64,000 bases of DNA from Elephas maximus indicus (Eukaryota; Chordata; Mammalia; Proboscidea; Elephantidae). The stretch is from NCBI RefSeq assembly GCF_024166365.1, contig NC_064822.1:106636823-106700822 (forward strand), read 5' to 3'. Below, piece after piece: positions 44,501-59,500 of the stretch; position 1 is the first letter of the stretch; each line of letters begins with the position of its first letter. The notes beneath the pieces are model-generated. The model worked only from the letters and a program-made list of their open reading frames with translations, was not told where the DNA came from and ran no database searches. The position numbers were made by a program, and so were the translations under genes.

Positions 44501-47500
44501 ATCAAAACCACAATGAGATACCACCTCACACTCAGTAGGCTGGATTATTAGGAAAATGGAAAATAACAAGTGTTGGCAAGTATGTAAAGAAATTGGAACC
44601 CTCATGCATTGCTGGGTGGGAATGTAAAATGGTGTTTGGCAGTTCTTCAAAAAGTTAAACACAGAATTAACGTATGACCTAGCAATTCTACTCCCAGGTA
44701 TACGCTCAAAAGAACTGAAAGCAGAGACTCAAACAGATACTTGTACACCAATGATTACTGCAGCATTAGTCACAATAGCCAAAAGGTGGAAAACAACCCA
44801 GTGACCTTCAACAAGTCCCTGGGTAGTGCACAGATGAATGGATAAACCAAATGTGATACACACACACACACAATGGAATATTATTCAGCCACAAAGAGAA
44901 ATGAAGTTCTGGTACCTGCTAGGACATGGATGAACCTTGAAAACATTATGCTGAGTGAAATGAATTAGACACGAAAGGAAAAATATTTTATGATCCCATT
45001 TATATGAAATATCTAGAATAGGCACATGTATAGAGACAAAACTTTATTAGTGGTTACCAGGGATTGGGGTTAGCGGAGAATGGGGAGTTATTACTCAAAG
45101 GGGTACTGAGTTTCCGCTTAGGGTGATGAAAAACATTTGGAAATAGATAGTGGTGATGTTTCACAACTTGGTAAATGTAATGTCATTGAATTATATACTT
45201 AAAAACAGTTAACTTAAAATGGCAAATGTTTTGTTATACACATTTTACCACATACACACAAGATAGTGGCTACCCCTGTACCACTAATGGGAGGCAGGAA
45301 GAGAAAGGGATGGGGGAACGGACACTGGAAGCTTCAACTGTATTTGTAATAGTTTCTTAAGTTTGGTGGTAAGTACATGGCCACTTGTATTATTCTTTAT
45401 ACCTTCAGTTGTATCTGAAATATTTACCAAAAAGTACAAGAATTTATATAGGAGTTTGGTACAAACAACATCATGCACATGAACACAAAGGAAAGGGCAA
45501 GATTTTGGATGGAGATTAGGGTCCTGAATACATGCATACACACAGATGAGAAGCAGAAAAGAGTCTGAGAATTTGCTCACCTTGACAGTCCCTTCACCAC
45601 AAAGACTTTGTTGGAATGTTGCTTCTCCAGTTTGCTCATCAGCTCGTAAAGATTGTGGTTCAGCTAAAGTCAATAAGAAAAAACAAGTGCTGGTCAGATG
45701 GAAACCCAAGACTGGCATATCCCTTCTCTTCTCTCCTTCAGACAGCTTCCCTAAATAAAACCTCCCCACCCTTTCAACTCAGATCTGTCATTCCTGTTCA
45801 TCTCACCAGTACTAGTACTAGCTCAGGGTCCTGTCCAGCCACCCCTTCCTTGTCTATCTGTGTCCCAAGTTCTGCCTCTTACATCAGACGGCAGCTCTCT
45901 CAAGGCAGGGTCCGTAACTAACATGTGATTCAAAGTTCTAGTTTCTCTCAGGTGCTGAGCATTTTAGTCATCCAGGGAATAAAGATTCGTTTTAATATTA
46001 ACTTGGCAAATCATAATTTAGCCAAAGAAACTATGGAGAGGGAAATGTGTGTCTGTGTATATGAATATAATTAATATTATAAAAGCAAAGGATCTTGGAA
46101 TCCCAGGACTATATGGCTGCCTGTCACTGACAGGTGGTTATTCAAGAGTAACTACCTAAGAAACTGACCAGTGGTTAAACATTACCCTCCTTGCTCCTCA
46201 CCACCAAGGGATGGAGATTTCACAACTCAGTTCCTCATTTTAATTGTTCCTTCCATATACCTAACCTCCTTTATTCATGCTGAAGCTGAAGTTTAGATGA
46301 TTTTATTCAGCTGTTAATGGAGATGAAGAGGGCTCTCTCATAATATGTGTATGTACTTTATTTTAATACAGTTCAACAAAGTCAATCAAGTATTATTTCA
46401 TCATGAGATAAAGTCAAAATCTTGTGTCTACGGACAGTTAATGAAATTATGTAAATCAAGGCTACCTTCATATTTACTAGAAAATCCCACCTAGGAGTCT
46501 AAATTGGAAAGATATTTCTCACCTTGCTCATCTCTCTGTAGAAAACATCCTTCAGATTGGAAATATTTTGGAAGATGGTCACGTAACAGCCAATACGGCT
46601 ATCAGGAGGCAAAACAATAAACACACACAGGAATAAGTGATGGTAAAGGAGGACTTCATTTGAAATATAAAGCAGGAGCTTAAGCCAAAGCCAGCCACTA
46701 CCAAGGCTCCTCACACAAAGGCACCCCACTTCCTAGACTCAGGATGTTCTGGAATCTGACTTCATCAGAGCCAGGCTAGGAGGACACCTGACTCTCAGGT
46801 GTGAGAAGAACTTGGTAGACACCATCAGCCCAGGCTGACACCAAAATAAATGGATTTCTAGTTTTATAAAGTTATCTGATTTGGGGTCTTTAAATTACAG
46901 AAGTAGACATGAAAATACTTTAAAGAATTTACATAAGACCATACAATGATAATAATTATTCTTTCTCTTTATGCAATACCTGGGCTTCTATGAAGCTGCA
47001 TGTAGGTTAATGGAATTCCACTTTAGATAAATTCAGGAAGTTCACATTTAAAGAAACTATTAAATTTCAATTCTATTTAAAGTTTTAGAATACATATAGT
47101 CGTTAGAAAGGCTCCATCATAATATAGTAAATGATAATATACAAATACTGATTATAATTGCATTATCTTATAAGATGAAAAGAAAACATGATATAAATGT
47201 AGAGTTTCTGTGCAGATTCCTCTTCCAATGTAGAAAAGTTGTATAAGACATAGCTACTGTAAGCAAAGACATCTTAATTAATGCAAATAATCATCCCACA
47301 GTTTATCTTCTATGTATATCTGAATGTCCATGAACTAGGCTTGTTTCAAACGATACACACGTGAGCATGAAACCAGATACATCTAGTATGCATGATGATG
47401 GCACTTTACTTGCCAAAATCTCTCCTATCCAAGAAGCATCTTTTGTCTTCAAACTTGGAAAAGCTGGCAGGGCAAGGATGGTTATCTCTGTATTGCAGGT

Positions 47501-50500
47501 CTGGAGAGATAAGGTGGGTTGGCTAATATCACACAGCAAGTTAGTGGCAGGGCCGAGACTACATCCCATTCTTGGACCAGGGCTCTTTTCATGAGGTGCC
47601 ATGCTGGGGCTGCTGGATGGCCTGGGCCTGCAGTGGCCGAGGAGTTCAGCCCTTTCCTAAATCTCAGTCATTACCTATTGTAAAGAACAGGCAGCTCCTC
47701 CAGCAGTTCCTGGTTCAGATCTTCAAACACTGTCTGGGCTCTATTGAACTCTTCCTCTGCCTAGGTGGTAAAAGAGACAAGATAATCCCCTCAATCCTGA
47801 ACCTGAGCCTATAGGCAGTCTTTCATCCTTTGCATTTTTTCAGGGACTGGGCTTACTTTGAAGGATCCCTGGTGGTGTAGTGGTTAAGTGCCTGGCTGTT
47901 AACTGAAAGGTCAGCAGTTTGAACTCACCAGCTGTTCCACATGAGAAAAGACCTGGCAATCTGCTCCCATAAAGAATACAGCCTAGAAAATACTACAGGG
48001 CAGTTCTACTCTGTCAATATAAGGTCAACGTGAGTCAGAATCGACTCAACTGCACCCAATAACAATAAAAGGCTTACTTGGAACCATGCCTCTCCTTCCC
48101 TAGCCTTAAGTCCTCGATTATGCTTAGAGCATCACCAATGTCAGAGGAAACAGGACTTCCTTTAGGAAGCTAGATGCTGAGTTTATCATTTCCTAAACCC
48201 AGGTTGGCCTAGCCATCTGCCACTATTATGGGGAGAGGGAGGGCAGGAAGAGTTTTATCAGGCTTTTTTTTTTTCTTCACCTTGGCAGTCTTGGCTTCAT
48301 CTTTCTTCTTGGCATTCTGCACAGCCTCCAGGTGGTGTCGGGCACTGTCATAGTCCACGAGTTTCCGACCCCGCTTGGCAATTCTCTCCTAGCCCAGGCA
48401 GATCACAAGAGACAGCCTTGATATTCAATTTCCAGTGGCCAGGATGTGGGAAAGAGTACCAAGTAAAGAGGCAAGATCCCTAGATCCTATAGTCAAATTT
48501 CACCTTCTAACAGGGTTTTGTGCTTAAGTGGTCTTCCTCACCATTTGGAGGAGACTGAGTAAAGGATAATACTGGAGAGCCTGTGGAAGCTTGCACTAAA
48601 TTTTAATATTCCATATGAACCCAATAAGAATCAGGAGACATAGCCTTGAGAATTCCACTAAATTTAAAGTTAAAGAGTTTTGGGTGTTAATCCCAACTCT
48701 GCAATTTATTAACCTTATGACCTAGGATTTCAGTAGCCCCAACTTCCCTAGACAGTGTTATTTTAAAGATCAAATATTAAATATAAAGTGCTTTGACAAC
48801 TCTAAATCACAATGAAAACAGTAAGTAAATTATTATGAGCTTTAAAATCTGCCCAATTCCATTCGAACTACAAATTATATCATGAAGAAGCACACTGTGT
48901 CATTAGTCTCTGTCTCATTCTATCAAACACAAAATTTGAAAAGATCATAGCGATTATCTGGTTCAACTTCCTATACAATACATGAAGCTTCTCTACGGTG
49001 TCCAAGGTACGAAGTAGCTCAACTTTGCTTAACAGAAAACAGAGAATCATTACCTCGTGGTGTATTACATTGCATTTTTGGAAAGCTTTAACTATTAGAA
49101 GCTTAAGTCAGCCTCCGTCAATTTCTTCCTATTAATATAAAATTAGCACAGTGCCCAATAGAGTAGGTGTTTAATAAGTTCAATGAATAAATAAATTCTA
49201 ATTTTGCTTTCCGGAACAGTTTAGAATAGGCTGAATTCTTCTTTCACCTAACAGCCATTCGAGTATCTGAAGATGACTATTATGTCTCTTCTTCTCCACA
49301 ATAAACATTCTTAGTTCCTTCAGCTGTTTCTCAGAGCTAAAAGGATGCCCTATCCTGGAGCTAATTAAAAACCAGACCAAATCTAGCTGACTGAAAGCCA
49401 TGTTTAAACATAACCTTCACACTATCTCTAACCCTCAACCCCAATCTCTTGTTTAATCCTCACCCTTAACCCTTCTCCTAACCTACCCAACTTCACTCCT
49501 AACCATGGGGCTCAAATTCTGCTTGTAACGTTTAACCTAGTATGTCCTCTAACCAGTATGGGTCACCTACAGCTCAGCCTTGATTGTGTAAATTCAAGTA
49601 CCTTAATCTCACTGAACTGGGCTATGTAATTTTCCATGGTCCTCACAGCCTGGTCAGCCAGTTTCTCTTCATAGTCTTCCCAAAGGAGATCATTATTCTG
49701 TAGGATAGAGGCAGAGGCTGGTGAGGCTTCTACTTTTCAACATCAACTGTCCACCAGGTAAATACCCAAATCTTACCTACAAAAACACTTCCTTTTGGGA
49801 GCACACTATTTAGAATATCATGTTGGATGTTGGGGAAGAGTTGGAAGGAGAAAAGAAATAGCTCTTTTTTTTTTTTTTTTTTTTTACCCCAAGGAACTCC
49901 TCTAGAGGAGACCGGATATACATCAGGGATTAAGAACAGGAACATATATGGTCAGATCTCTGCACTCTACAGCTTCAAAGATAGGGAGATTTAGAAGTAA
50001 ATAGCTGTAAGAGGTTAGTTTTTAAAAACTGACCTTCAAGAGGCTAAACTCCTCTAAGGTTTTATAGAGAGGAAGACTGTCAAAAACAGAGGGATCCATA
50101 GATAACGGAGAAACTTTTTTTTACCTTAATGATGGCAGCTTCTTCTTACCACCCAGGAACTGAGGCTATTCAAATGAACAATGTGAAATGGTTCTTTTGT
50201 TTTCCTATTTGCTTGGATGGAGAAGTTGAGGGCAGGAGTTGAGCACCTAAGGAGTTGTAAAGCCCCAGCCGGCCTTACCCCTATGATGGCTTTCAGCTCC
50301 TCCTGACCGTCCCACTCGCTGCTATAGATCTCCTGCAGGGTTTCTGACACTCTCTTTGAACTTTCATGCATCACTGAAAAGAGAAAACTCAATTCTACCA
50401 TAAGATTTCTCAAAAAGGAGCTTGGTATCATCACAAGGTACAAACAGTGGGTTCCAGTTCAGAAGGACAAACTCAGGAGATCTGGATTATTGGCAAGGAA

Positions 50501-53500
50501 AGCTGGATGGGGTTGGACAGGAAAAATCACTCTTCCTAGGTCCCCCGACAGTTGATTCCGACTATATGGTCGCTATGAGGCGGAATCGACTCAACAGCAA
50601 CAGGTTAGGTCCCCAAAGTTCCAGAAGCGAGGGGCAGGCAAAGGATAAAAAGCTTGAGTGTGGTTGTCTTTTTCCTACTGGCTTCTATCCTCCAGACCTC
50701 TTAGTAGTTGCATAAATGCCCTCTGGATTTTAGCAGCTGCATAAATGCCCTCTCTACAGTATCCAAGATAAGACAGTTCAGCTTTTGCTTGGAAAGAAAA
50801 CAGAAACTCGCCACCTCACAGTATACTGCATTTTACTTTTGGAAAACTTTAACTATTAGAAGCTTTAGTCAGCCTCCCTCAATTTCCCCCTATTAATCTA
50901 AAATTAGCACAGTGCCCAACAGAGCAATGGATTCTCCTGTGTTGCAATTACCTACCTTTGACGGCACTAAGGAAGTTCTTCAGGTCCTTGTATAGCTTGT
51001 GGCCTTCTGCCTGAAAGGGAGAAGTGCCTTTGGTAACTAAAGAGATACATTTAAAAAGATGCTCCAGGGATCAAAGCAGAAATCACTTCAAATATTTGCA
51101 ATTGTGGTAAATTAGCCTTTACTCTCTTTACCAACAGGTTGTAGGTTGTCTCTTCTGAGTCAATGCTTGAGTTGGGAGACTGCTAGAGCTCCCATCACAT
51201 TGGCGTGTCTTCTTTTCTTCCATTTGTTCTCCTTTTCAGTGAAACAATAGCATATACCCAAGTTCCTCTGTTAAAATTAAAATGTCCTCTATATGCTGCT
51301 AACTATATGATACTCTGGCTAACACCCTCCTCTCTGGGTAGATAAACTGCTACCATCTTCTGCAGACACCGGGCCCTCTTCCTTCTCTGAACCCTCACAT
51401 AGGTCAATCTTCGCCTCCCCTGATGTCCTTCTCTGCTTTGTCTCGGCTTACACTTCCCTTCTCTTCTGTCACTTCTCCAAGGAGCTTCACCGTTGACTCT
51501 CCTCCTGTTCCAAAACCAATGTTCTTATCTTTAGCTCTATTCTTGGTTTCTGCTCCTGTGTTTGAATTCTCACTTTTTTAGGCTAGGGACTTGGAAGCAC
51601 AGACTAGGTCTCTTCCTCCCTCTAAAAACAAAAAAGGGACAGAAGGAGAAAAAGGTATATTTAAAGTTGAAAGTTCAAATAGATGAAATGCTTTTATTAT
51701 AACTTGGGCAAATGTGCATTTAGCCTCTGCTTCTTGAACACCTCCAGCAACCAGAAACATATGCCCTCTCGCCCAAGGCAGTGCCATTTCATTTTTAAAT
51801 AGCTTTGACTGTTAGAACTTTTGCCCACTGGTGTTAGGTTGATCTTTTATACCCAAAAAAGTAGATCTAGTTTCTCTTCCACACGTTTCACGCACCCTTC
51901 ACCAAGTCTTCTTTTGCATACTTTTCCTCAATTGTTCCTTATGGCGTTGTTTCAAGCCCCTTTCCATGCTGGTTTCTTTCTTCGGTGTGAATTCCAGTTT
52001 CTAAGGGTTGGGTGCGAAGGGAGCTTGAGGCCAGGCAGTTGACATTTTACAGCCTGACTTCAGGAGTGTGGGACTGGACTGAGAGGTGCAGCCCACTTCA
52101 AAGGTACTCTACAGGGCCAGGCCCATGGATCAGAGAGGAAATCCTCAGACCCATTCAGGTGATCGAGTATTTGAAAATGAAGTTGCATTACAAAGTACAG
52201 CATAAAATACTCGTCATGGATTTGTTCATTTGTTTTCTTATATATATTCATTACTGGAGAGACTACTGAAATGACCAAAAGTATTAAAAAAAAAATGATG
52301 GGAGAAAAACTGAAAATTCTATCTAGTTACTTAAGTTTTTTTCCTGTGGAAATCTTTGGGAAAAGGCCACTCTAATTTCTGCAGCAGAAAGTCTGGGTCT
52401 ATGTGGTCAAATGAACAAAGAAAACTTGACTGATTATTTCATCCATCTTCTTGCGTCCAGGGTCTACTTCTAAGCCTGTCCAAACTCTTCATCATACCTC
52501 AGATTAAAAGTCCCTCTCAAGGTGGCTGAGGACAGAGGAGAGAATGCCAAGGCTGAAGGGATGAGAAGACACAAGCAGCCTCAAAGGAGGCAAAGGCACT
52601 GTCTCCTCTGAGAAGTGAGAGAAGAACTGGGATTATGTAGTGTGTCACTCAGGAGAGCATCAAAAACATGATCAAGAAAGGATCAGATGGCTACAGAGAG
52701 GTTACAGTGCAAGAGGAATGGGTAAAAATCACTAGACTTGATAATTGGAGGGCACTGGTGCCCTTTGATAAAGCACTTTCAATAGCATGATGGAGACAGA
52801 TTCAGTCAGTTAATGAAATTTAGAAACACTCAGAACTTACCAGGAAGAATGTCTTGCTTCCTCCTTGCTCACTCATGATAAAGTACCTTGAGAAAAGGTG
52901 CTTTGCCATTTTGTCATTCATGAAAAAAAGCTTAGTGTAAGATGTTAAGTTTACATAACATCTTTGAGTCATAGATAAGATAGGCAGATAAAAGTTTGAG
53001 AATTCTGAAAATTTAATAGAGTTTTAAAAGAGTTTCAGGAGAGACTGACTTGATTTGTAAACTTACACTTAAAGCACGATAAAAAAAATTTTAGGGATAA
53101 AAATGAGAACTTCAACTTAACATTATAAAAATGTCTATTCTACCAAAAGCAATCTATACATTTAATGCAATTCCTATCCAAATCCCAAGGACATTCTTTA
53201 AAGAGATGGAGAAACAAATCACCAATTTCATATGGAAGGGAAAGAGGCCCCAGATAAATAAGGCATTACTGAGAAAGAAGAACAAAGCAGGAGGCCTTAC
53301 TTTACCCGATTTCAGAACCTATTTTACCACCACAGTAGTCGAAACAGCCTGGTACTGGTACAACAACAGATACATGGACCAATGGAATAGAACTGAGAAT
53401 CCAGACATAAATCCATCCATATATCAGCAGTTGATATTTGACAAAGGCCCTGAAACAGTTAAATGGGGAAAAGACAGTCTTTTTAACAAATGGTGCTGGC

Positions 53501-56500
53501 ATAACTGGATATCCATCTGCAAAAAAGGGAAACAAGACCCATACCTCACTCCATGCACAAAAACTAACTCAAAATGGATCAAAGACCTAAATATAAAATC
53601 TAAAACGATAAAGATCATGGAAGAAAAAATAAGGACAACGTTAGGAGCCCTAATACATGGCATAAACAGTATAGAAAACATTATAAAGAACGTAGAAGAA
53701 AAACTAGATAACTGGGAGCTCCTATAAATCAAACACTTTTGCTCATCCAAAGACTTCACCAAGGGTAAAAAGACTACCTACAGATGGAAAAAGTTTTTAG
53801 CTATGACATTTCTGATCAGCGCCTGATCTCTAAAATCTACGTGATACTGCAAAAACTCAACTGCAAAAAGACAAATAACCCAATTAAAAAATGGGCAAAA
53901 GATATGAATAGACACTTCACTAAAGAAGACATTCAGGTAGCTAACAGATATATGAGGAAATGTTCACGATCATTAGCCATTAGAGAAATGCAGATCAAAA
54001 CTACAATGAGATTTCATCTCACTCCAACAAGGCTGGCATTAATCCAAAAAACACAAAATAATAAATGTTGGAGAGGCTGTAGAAACACTAGAACACTTAT
54101 ACACTGCTGATGGGAATGTCAAATGGTACAACCACTTTGGAAATTGATTTGGCGCTTCCTTAAAAAGTTAGAAATAGAACTACCATACGATTCAAAAATC
54201 CCACTCCTTGGAATATATCCTAGAGAAATAAGAGCCTTTACACGAACAGATATATGCACACCCATGTTTGCTGCAGCATTGTTTACAATAGCAAAAACAT
54301 GGAAGCAACCAAGGTGCCCATCAACAGATAAATGGATAAATAAATTATGGTATATTCACACAATGGAATACAACACATTGATAAAGAACAGTGAGGAATC
54401 CGTGAAACATTTCATAACATGGAGGAACCTGGAAGGCATTACGCTGAGTGAAATTAGTCAGTTGCAAAAGGACAAATATTATATAAGACCACTATTATAA
54501 GAACTTGAGAAATAGTTTAAACTGAGAAGAAAACATTCTTTCGTGGTTGTAAGAGGGGGAAGGGAGGGAGGATGGGAGAGGAGTATTCACTAATTAGATA
54601 GTAGATAAGAACTACTTTAGGTGAAGGGAAAGACAGCACACAATACAGGGGAGGTCAGCACAGTTGGACTAAACCAAAAGCAGTTCCCTGAATAAACTGA
54701 ATGCTTCGAAGGCCAGCGTGGCAGGGGCAGGGGTCTGGGGACCATGGTTTCAGGGGACATCTAAGTTGACTGGCACAATAAAATCTATTAAGAAAACATT
54801 CTGCATCCCGCTTTGAAGAGTGGCGTCTAGGGTCTTAAATGTGAGCAAGCAGCCATCTAAGATGCATCAATTGGTCTCAATCCACCTGGATCAAAGGAGA
54901 ATGAAGAACGCCAACGACACAAGGTGATTAAGAGCCGAAGAGACAGAAAGGGCCACGTGAACCAAAGACTACATCATCCTGAGACCAGAAGAACTAGATG
55001 GTGACTGGCTACAACTGATGACTGCCCTGACAGGGAACACAACAGAGAACTCCTGAGGGAGCAGGAGAGCAGTGGGATGCAGACCCCAAATTCTCATAAG
55101 ATCAGACATTATGGTCTGACTGAGACTGGAAGGACCCTGGTGGTCATGGCCCCCAGACCTTCTGTTGTCCCAGGACAGGAACCATTCCTGAAGCCAACTC
55201 TTCAGGCATGGATTGGACTGGAGAATGGGTTGGAGAGGGATGCTGGTGAGGAGTGAGCTTTCTGGATTAGGTGGACACTTGAGACTATGTTGGCATCTCC
55301 TGCCTGGAGGGGAGATGAGAGGGTGGAGGGGGTTAGAAGCTGGCGAAAAGGACACGAAAAGAGAGAGTGGAGGGAGAGAGCAGGCTGTCTTATTAGGAAG
55401 AGAGTGATTGGGAGTGTGTAGCAAGGTGTATATGGGTTTTTGTGTGAGACTGACTTGATTTATAAACTTTCACTTAAGGCACAATAAAAATTTTAAAAAA
55501 TGAGAATTTCAAATTCTTTTTGAAAGAAAACAAAGGGAACCATGAAAATTTGATCTCAAAAATACATATTTGAATAATAAAAGCTGATAAACTATCTTGT
55601 ATAATTTCCACAAATGAAATTCTTAATTTTTTTTTTTTTTTTGCTCATTAGATATTATATGGCCTGAAAAGCAGATCAGTCATCAAAACTACCATGTCCA
55701 ACTGTGCAGCCGGTACACTGCCCAAAACTAGGGGGCACTATTCCACCACAGTCAGTAAAATGTACCTTCTATTACGCCTTATAAAAGCCATCTCCATTCC
55801 GGTGTTTTAGAATCTCAACTCTCTTGGTTACAAAAGTTTTTTTCCTTATGCTCTTTCTCTTTCCTCGAAGGAAATGAAGTATGTGGGAGTAGGGGATGGA
55901 GAGTGGAGGACTTCATGGGGTGACATTTTATTTCTCTGACCTGTCTGTCCTCCCCTGAAATGTCCCCGGCCAAATAATCCCAGCATCTTTGTTCTTTCCT
56001 GACAGATGTGACTCGCATAGTCTCAGGTTCTCACCTGTCTGGAAGTCAAGAAACTTGGCTCTACCACCAGCTAGCAAGTTATTCCTCTTCTCTGGCTTCA
56101 GTTTCCTCATCTATAAATGGAGGGTAAGGCCATTTCCAGCCCTAAACTGTATGATTTTATCACTCCTACTCTCTGAATCCTTGCCAAATTCTTGGCATTG
56201 CCATAAAGAGTGAGTCAGTCCTCCCCACCCTTATGCAAACCTTCCCGGTCCTCAGTTAAGGAACCACTTACTCTGGAAGCTGGTCCTAGGTGCTCAGGTA
56301 TACAAAGCTAGGTCCTAAGAGAATGGGGTGCTGAGGATGCAGGAGATGGCCCCTGTCCTGGGGGACTTCCCTACTTGCTACAGAAAACTAGACTCAGAGA
56401 AACACAGATACTTAGCAAAACAAGTGTAAATTAAAGGACCAAATCTTGAGCAGTGCCAAAAGTGCTTGATATAATGGAGGTCTAGAAGGGAAAGATGAAG

Positions 56501-59500
56501 CTAGATTGTTAGGTTTGATTTTAAAGGCAAAAAATTGGAAACAGCTGACATTATCAGAAATAAGAGATTAAATCACTTGCCCTCTCGATCAAATCCTATT
56601 TCCTCTCAGTAAAATGAAGGAGTTGGACTAAATCAGTGGCTGCCAAATACTGCTCTCAGACTAGCTACCACATCATAATTACCTAGGAAACATAATATAA
56701 AACCCAGATTCCCTAGTCAAGGATCACCTGTGGTTTTTAATATCACAAGAGAAGGAAGCAACCAGACATTATGTGCCTCCTGGTGGAAGAACTTAACATT
56801 ACCTATAAATTTTTCTTGCCAAAACAAACAAAAACAAAAACCTGAATCTTATCAAGCCGCTAGATCTAACCATCAATTTACCGAAAATATAGGAGAAAAG
56901 AACATGTTAAATAATACCACAGGAATGCATCAGCAAAATTTGTTGTTGTTAGGTGCCATCAAGTCGGTTCTGACTCATAGTGACCCCGTATACAACAGAA
57001 ATACTGCCCAGTCCTGCGCCATCCTTAACAATCGTTGTTATGCTTGAGCCCATTGTTGCAGCCACTGTGTCAAGCCACCTCGTTGAGGGTTTTCCTCTTT
57101 TCCGCTGACCCTGTGCTTTCCCAAGCATGATGTCCTTCTCCAAGGGCTGATACCTCCTGACAACATGTCCAAAGTATGTAAAGTGCAGTCACGCCATCCT
57201 CACTTCTAAGGAGCATTCTGATTGTTCTTCTTCCAAGATAGATTTGTTCGTTCTTTTGATAGTCCATGGTATATTCAATATTCTTCACCAACACCACAAT
57301 TCAAAGGCATCAATTCTTCTTTGGTCTTCCTTATTCTTTGTCCAGCTTTCACATGCATATGATGCGATTTAAAATACCATGGCTTGGGTCAGGCGCACCT
57401 TAGTCTTCAAGGTGACATCTTTGCTTTTCAACACTTTAAAGAGGTCCTTTGCAGCAGACTGGCCCAATGCAATGCGTCTTTTGATTTCTTGACTGCTGCT
57501 TCCATGGGTGTTGACTGTGGATCCAAATAAAATGAAATCCTTGACAACTTCAATCTTTTCTCCATTTTTCATGCTGTTGCTCATTGGTCCAGTTGTGAGG
57601 ATTTTTGTTTTCTTTATGTTGAGGTGTAATTCATATTGAAGGCTGTGGTCTTTGATCTTCATCAGTAAGTGCTTCAAGTCCTCTTCACTTTCAGCAACCA
57701 AGGTTGTGTCATCTGCATAATGCAGGTTGTTAATGAGTCTTCTTTCAATCCTGATGCCCCGTTCTTCTTCACATAGTCCAGTTTCTCAGGTTATTTGCTC
57801 AGCATACAGATTGAATAGGTATGGTGAAAGGATATAATCCTGAAGCATGCTTTTCCTGACTTTAAACCACTCACTATCCCCTTGTTCTGTCCAACAACTG
57901 CCTCTTGATCTAAGTATAGGTTCCTCATAAGCACAATTAAGTGTTCTGGAATTCCCATTCTTCGCAATGTTATTCATAATTTGTTATGATCCACACAGTC
58001 AAATGCCTTTGCATAGTCAATAAAACACAGGTAGACATCCTTCTGATATTCTCTACTTCTAGCCAGGATCCATCTGACATCAGCAACGATATCGCTGGTT
58101 CCACATCCTCTTCTGAATCCATCCTGAATTTCTGGCAGTTCCCTATTGATATACTGCTGCATCCACTTTTAAATGATCTTCAGCAAAACTTTGCTTGTGT
58201 GTGATATTAATGATATTGTTTGGTAATCTCCATGTTCAGTTGGATCACCTTTCTTGGGAATAGGCACAAATATGGATTTCTTCCAGTCAGTTGGCCAGGA
58301 AGCTGTTTTCCATATTTCTTGGCATAGATGAGTGAGTACCTCCAGTGCTGCATCCATTTGTTGAAACATCTCAGTTGATATTCCACCAATTCCTGGAGCC
58401 TCGTTTTTTGCCAATGACTTCAGTGCAGCTGGGACTTCTTCCTTTAGTACCGTGGGTTCCTGATCATATGCTACCTCTTAAAATGGCTGAACTTCGACTA
58501 ATTCTTTTTGGTATAACAACTCTGTGTATTCCTTCCATCTTCTTTTGATGCTTCCTGAATCATTCAGACTGTAGGAAAGTCTGTAGGACAAACAACCTGG
58601 AATCATCAAGTAAGCTGTACAAAGGGGACGAGTAGAAACTGATAAATTAAGAGACTTAATCTTAAATCTCTAAAAGACTGAAACATGGCAACAAGTTGAA
58701 AGGTAGGGCTCTTATTAGGGGTCTGATTTTTAAAAAATAAACTGAAAAGTAAATCATATACAATCAGGGAAATCTGAACATTTTATAATATTGATGAATT
58801 ATTGCTAATTTTTAAAGACATCACTAAAACTTACATTTTAGCAGAATATTTAATAACCTGAAAAGGTTTGTACAGGTAGTCCCCAGCTTATGATGTATTT
58901 GAGTTAGGACGAACCGCACTTATGACCGTCTGTTTTGTTTTGGGTTTTTTTAAATACATTTTAACGCTAGTGATATGTTCTACAAACAGTGTTGCAGCAT
59001 GTAATTTGCCCATGTTATCATTCTCAGATGTTCACTTGCAGATGTCCAAAGATTGGATTTATAAAGATACTGATAACAAAACACAGTAATAAGGAAAACC
59101 AAAAAAAAAAAAAAAATTCTACTTATGTGAGAACTGACTCATGACGGAGTTGTCAGAACAGAACCCCGCTGGAGTCGGGGGCTACGTGTATTACACTGTT
59201 AAGTAAAAAATGCAAGTTGCAAAACCATATGCACGGAATCATGTCACTTTGGTAACCCTCATATACATATTTACCATGGATATGTTTAGATACCACACAT
59301 ATACTTAACCAAGTAATTGTGACAATATGAAGCAAAAATGGTTGTAGGTTGGGAGGGTATGAAATTATTATTTTTGAAGTTCATTTTCTTCTTTTCTCCT
59401 TATGTACTTACTGGTTTGCTGCAATGAGTAATATTTTATAGAAAAACTTTCTTTTGAGGTGTGATAATGGTACTGTGGCTACATTTTTTTAAAAGTCCTT

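Larger units (their letters stand above)
41850..45250 (+). mobile_element. Old L1 sequence, broken by a SINE and an RTE
   Basis: L1 pieces occur at about 41850-42200, 42406-42700 and 44172-45250. The last includes ORF2-like remnants (CCCAATTAAAAAATGGGCAG, TTTCTCCAAAGAAGATATACG) and ATGGATGAACCTTGAAAACAT. The ORFs are decayed. All of it lies in BIN2 intron 9, antisense to BIN2. Confidence 0.8.

Noticed and set aside
49010-50928. Apparent duplication between 49010-49165 and 50751-50928 in BIN2 introns
   Set aside because: The two blocks look like old copies of one interspersed family near a CR1/L3-like end. The identity is low and no local event is needed.
53131-53727. 198-codon frame as a possible host gene
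   Set aside because: Its protein is the C-terminal part of L1 ORF2, and it lies in an element with A-tail and target duplication.
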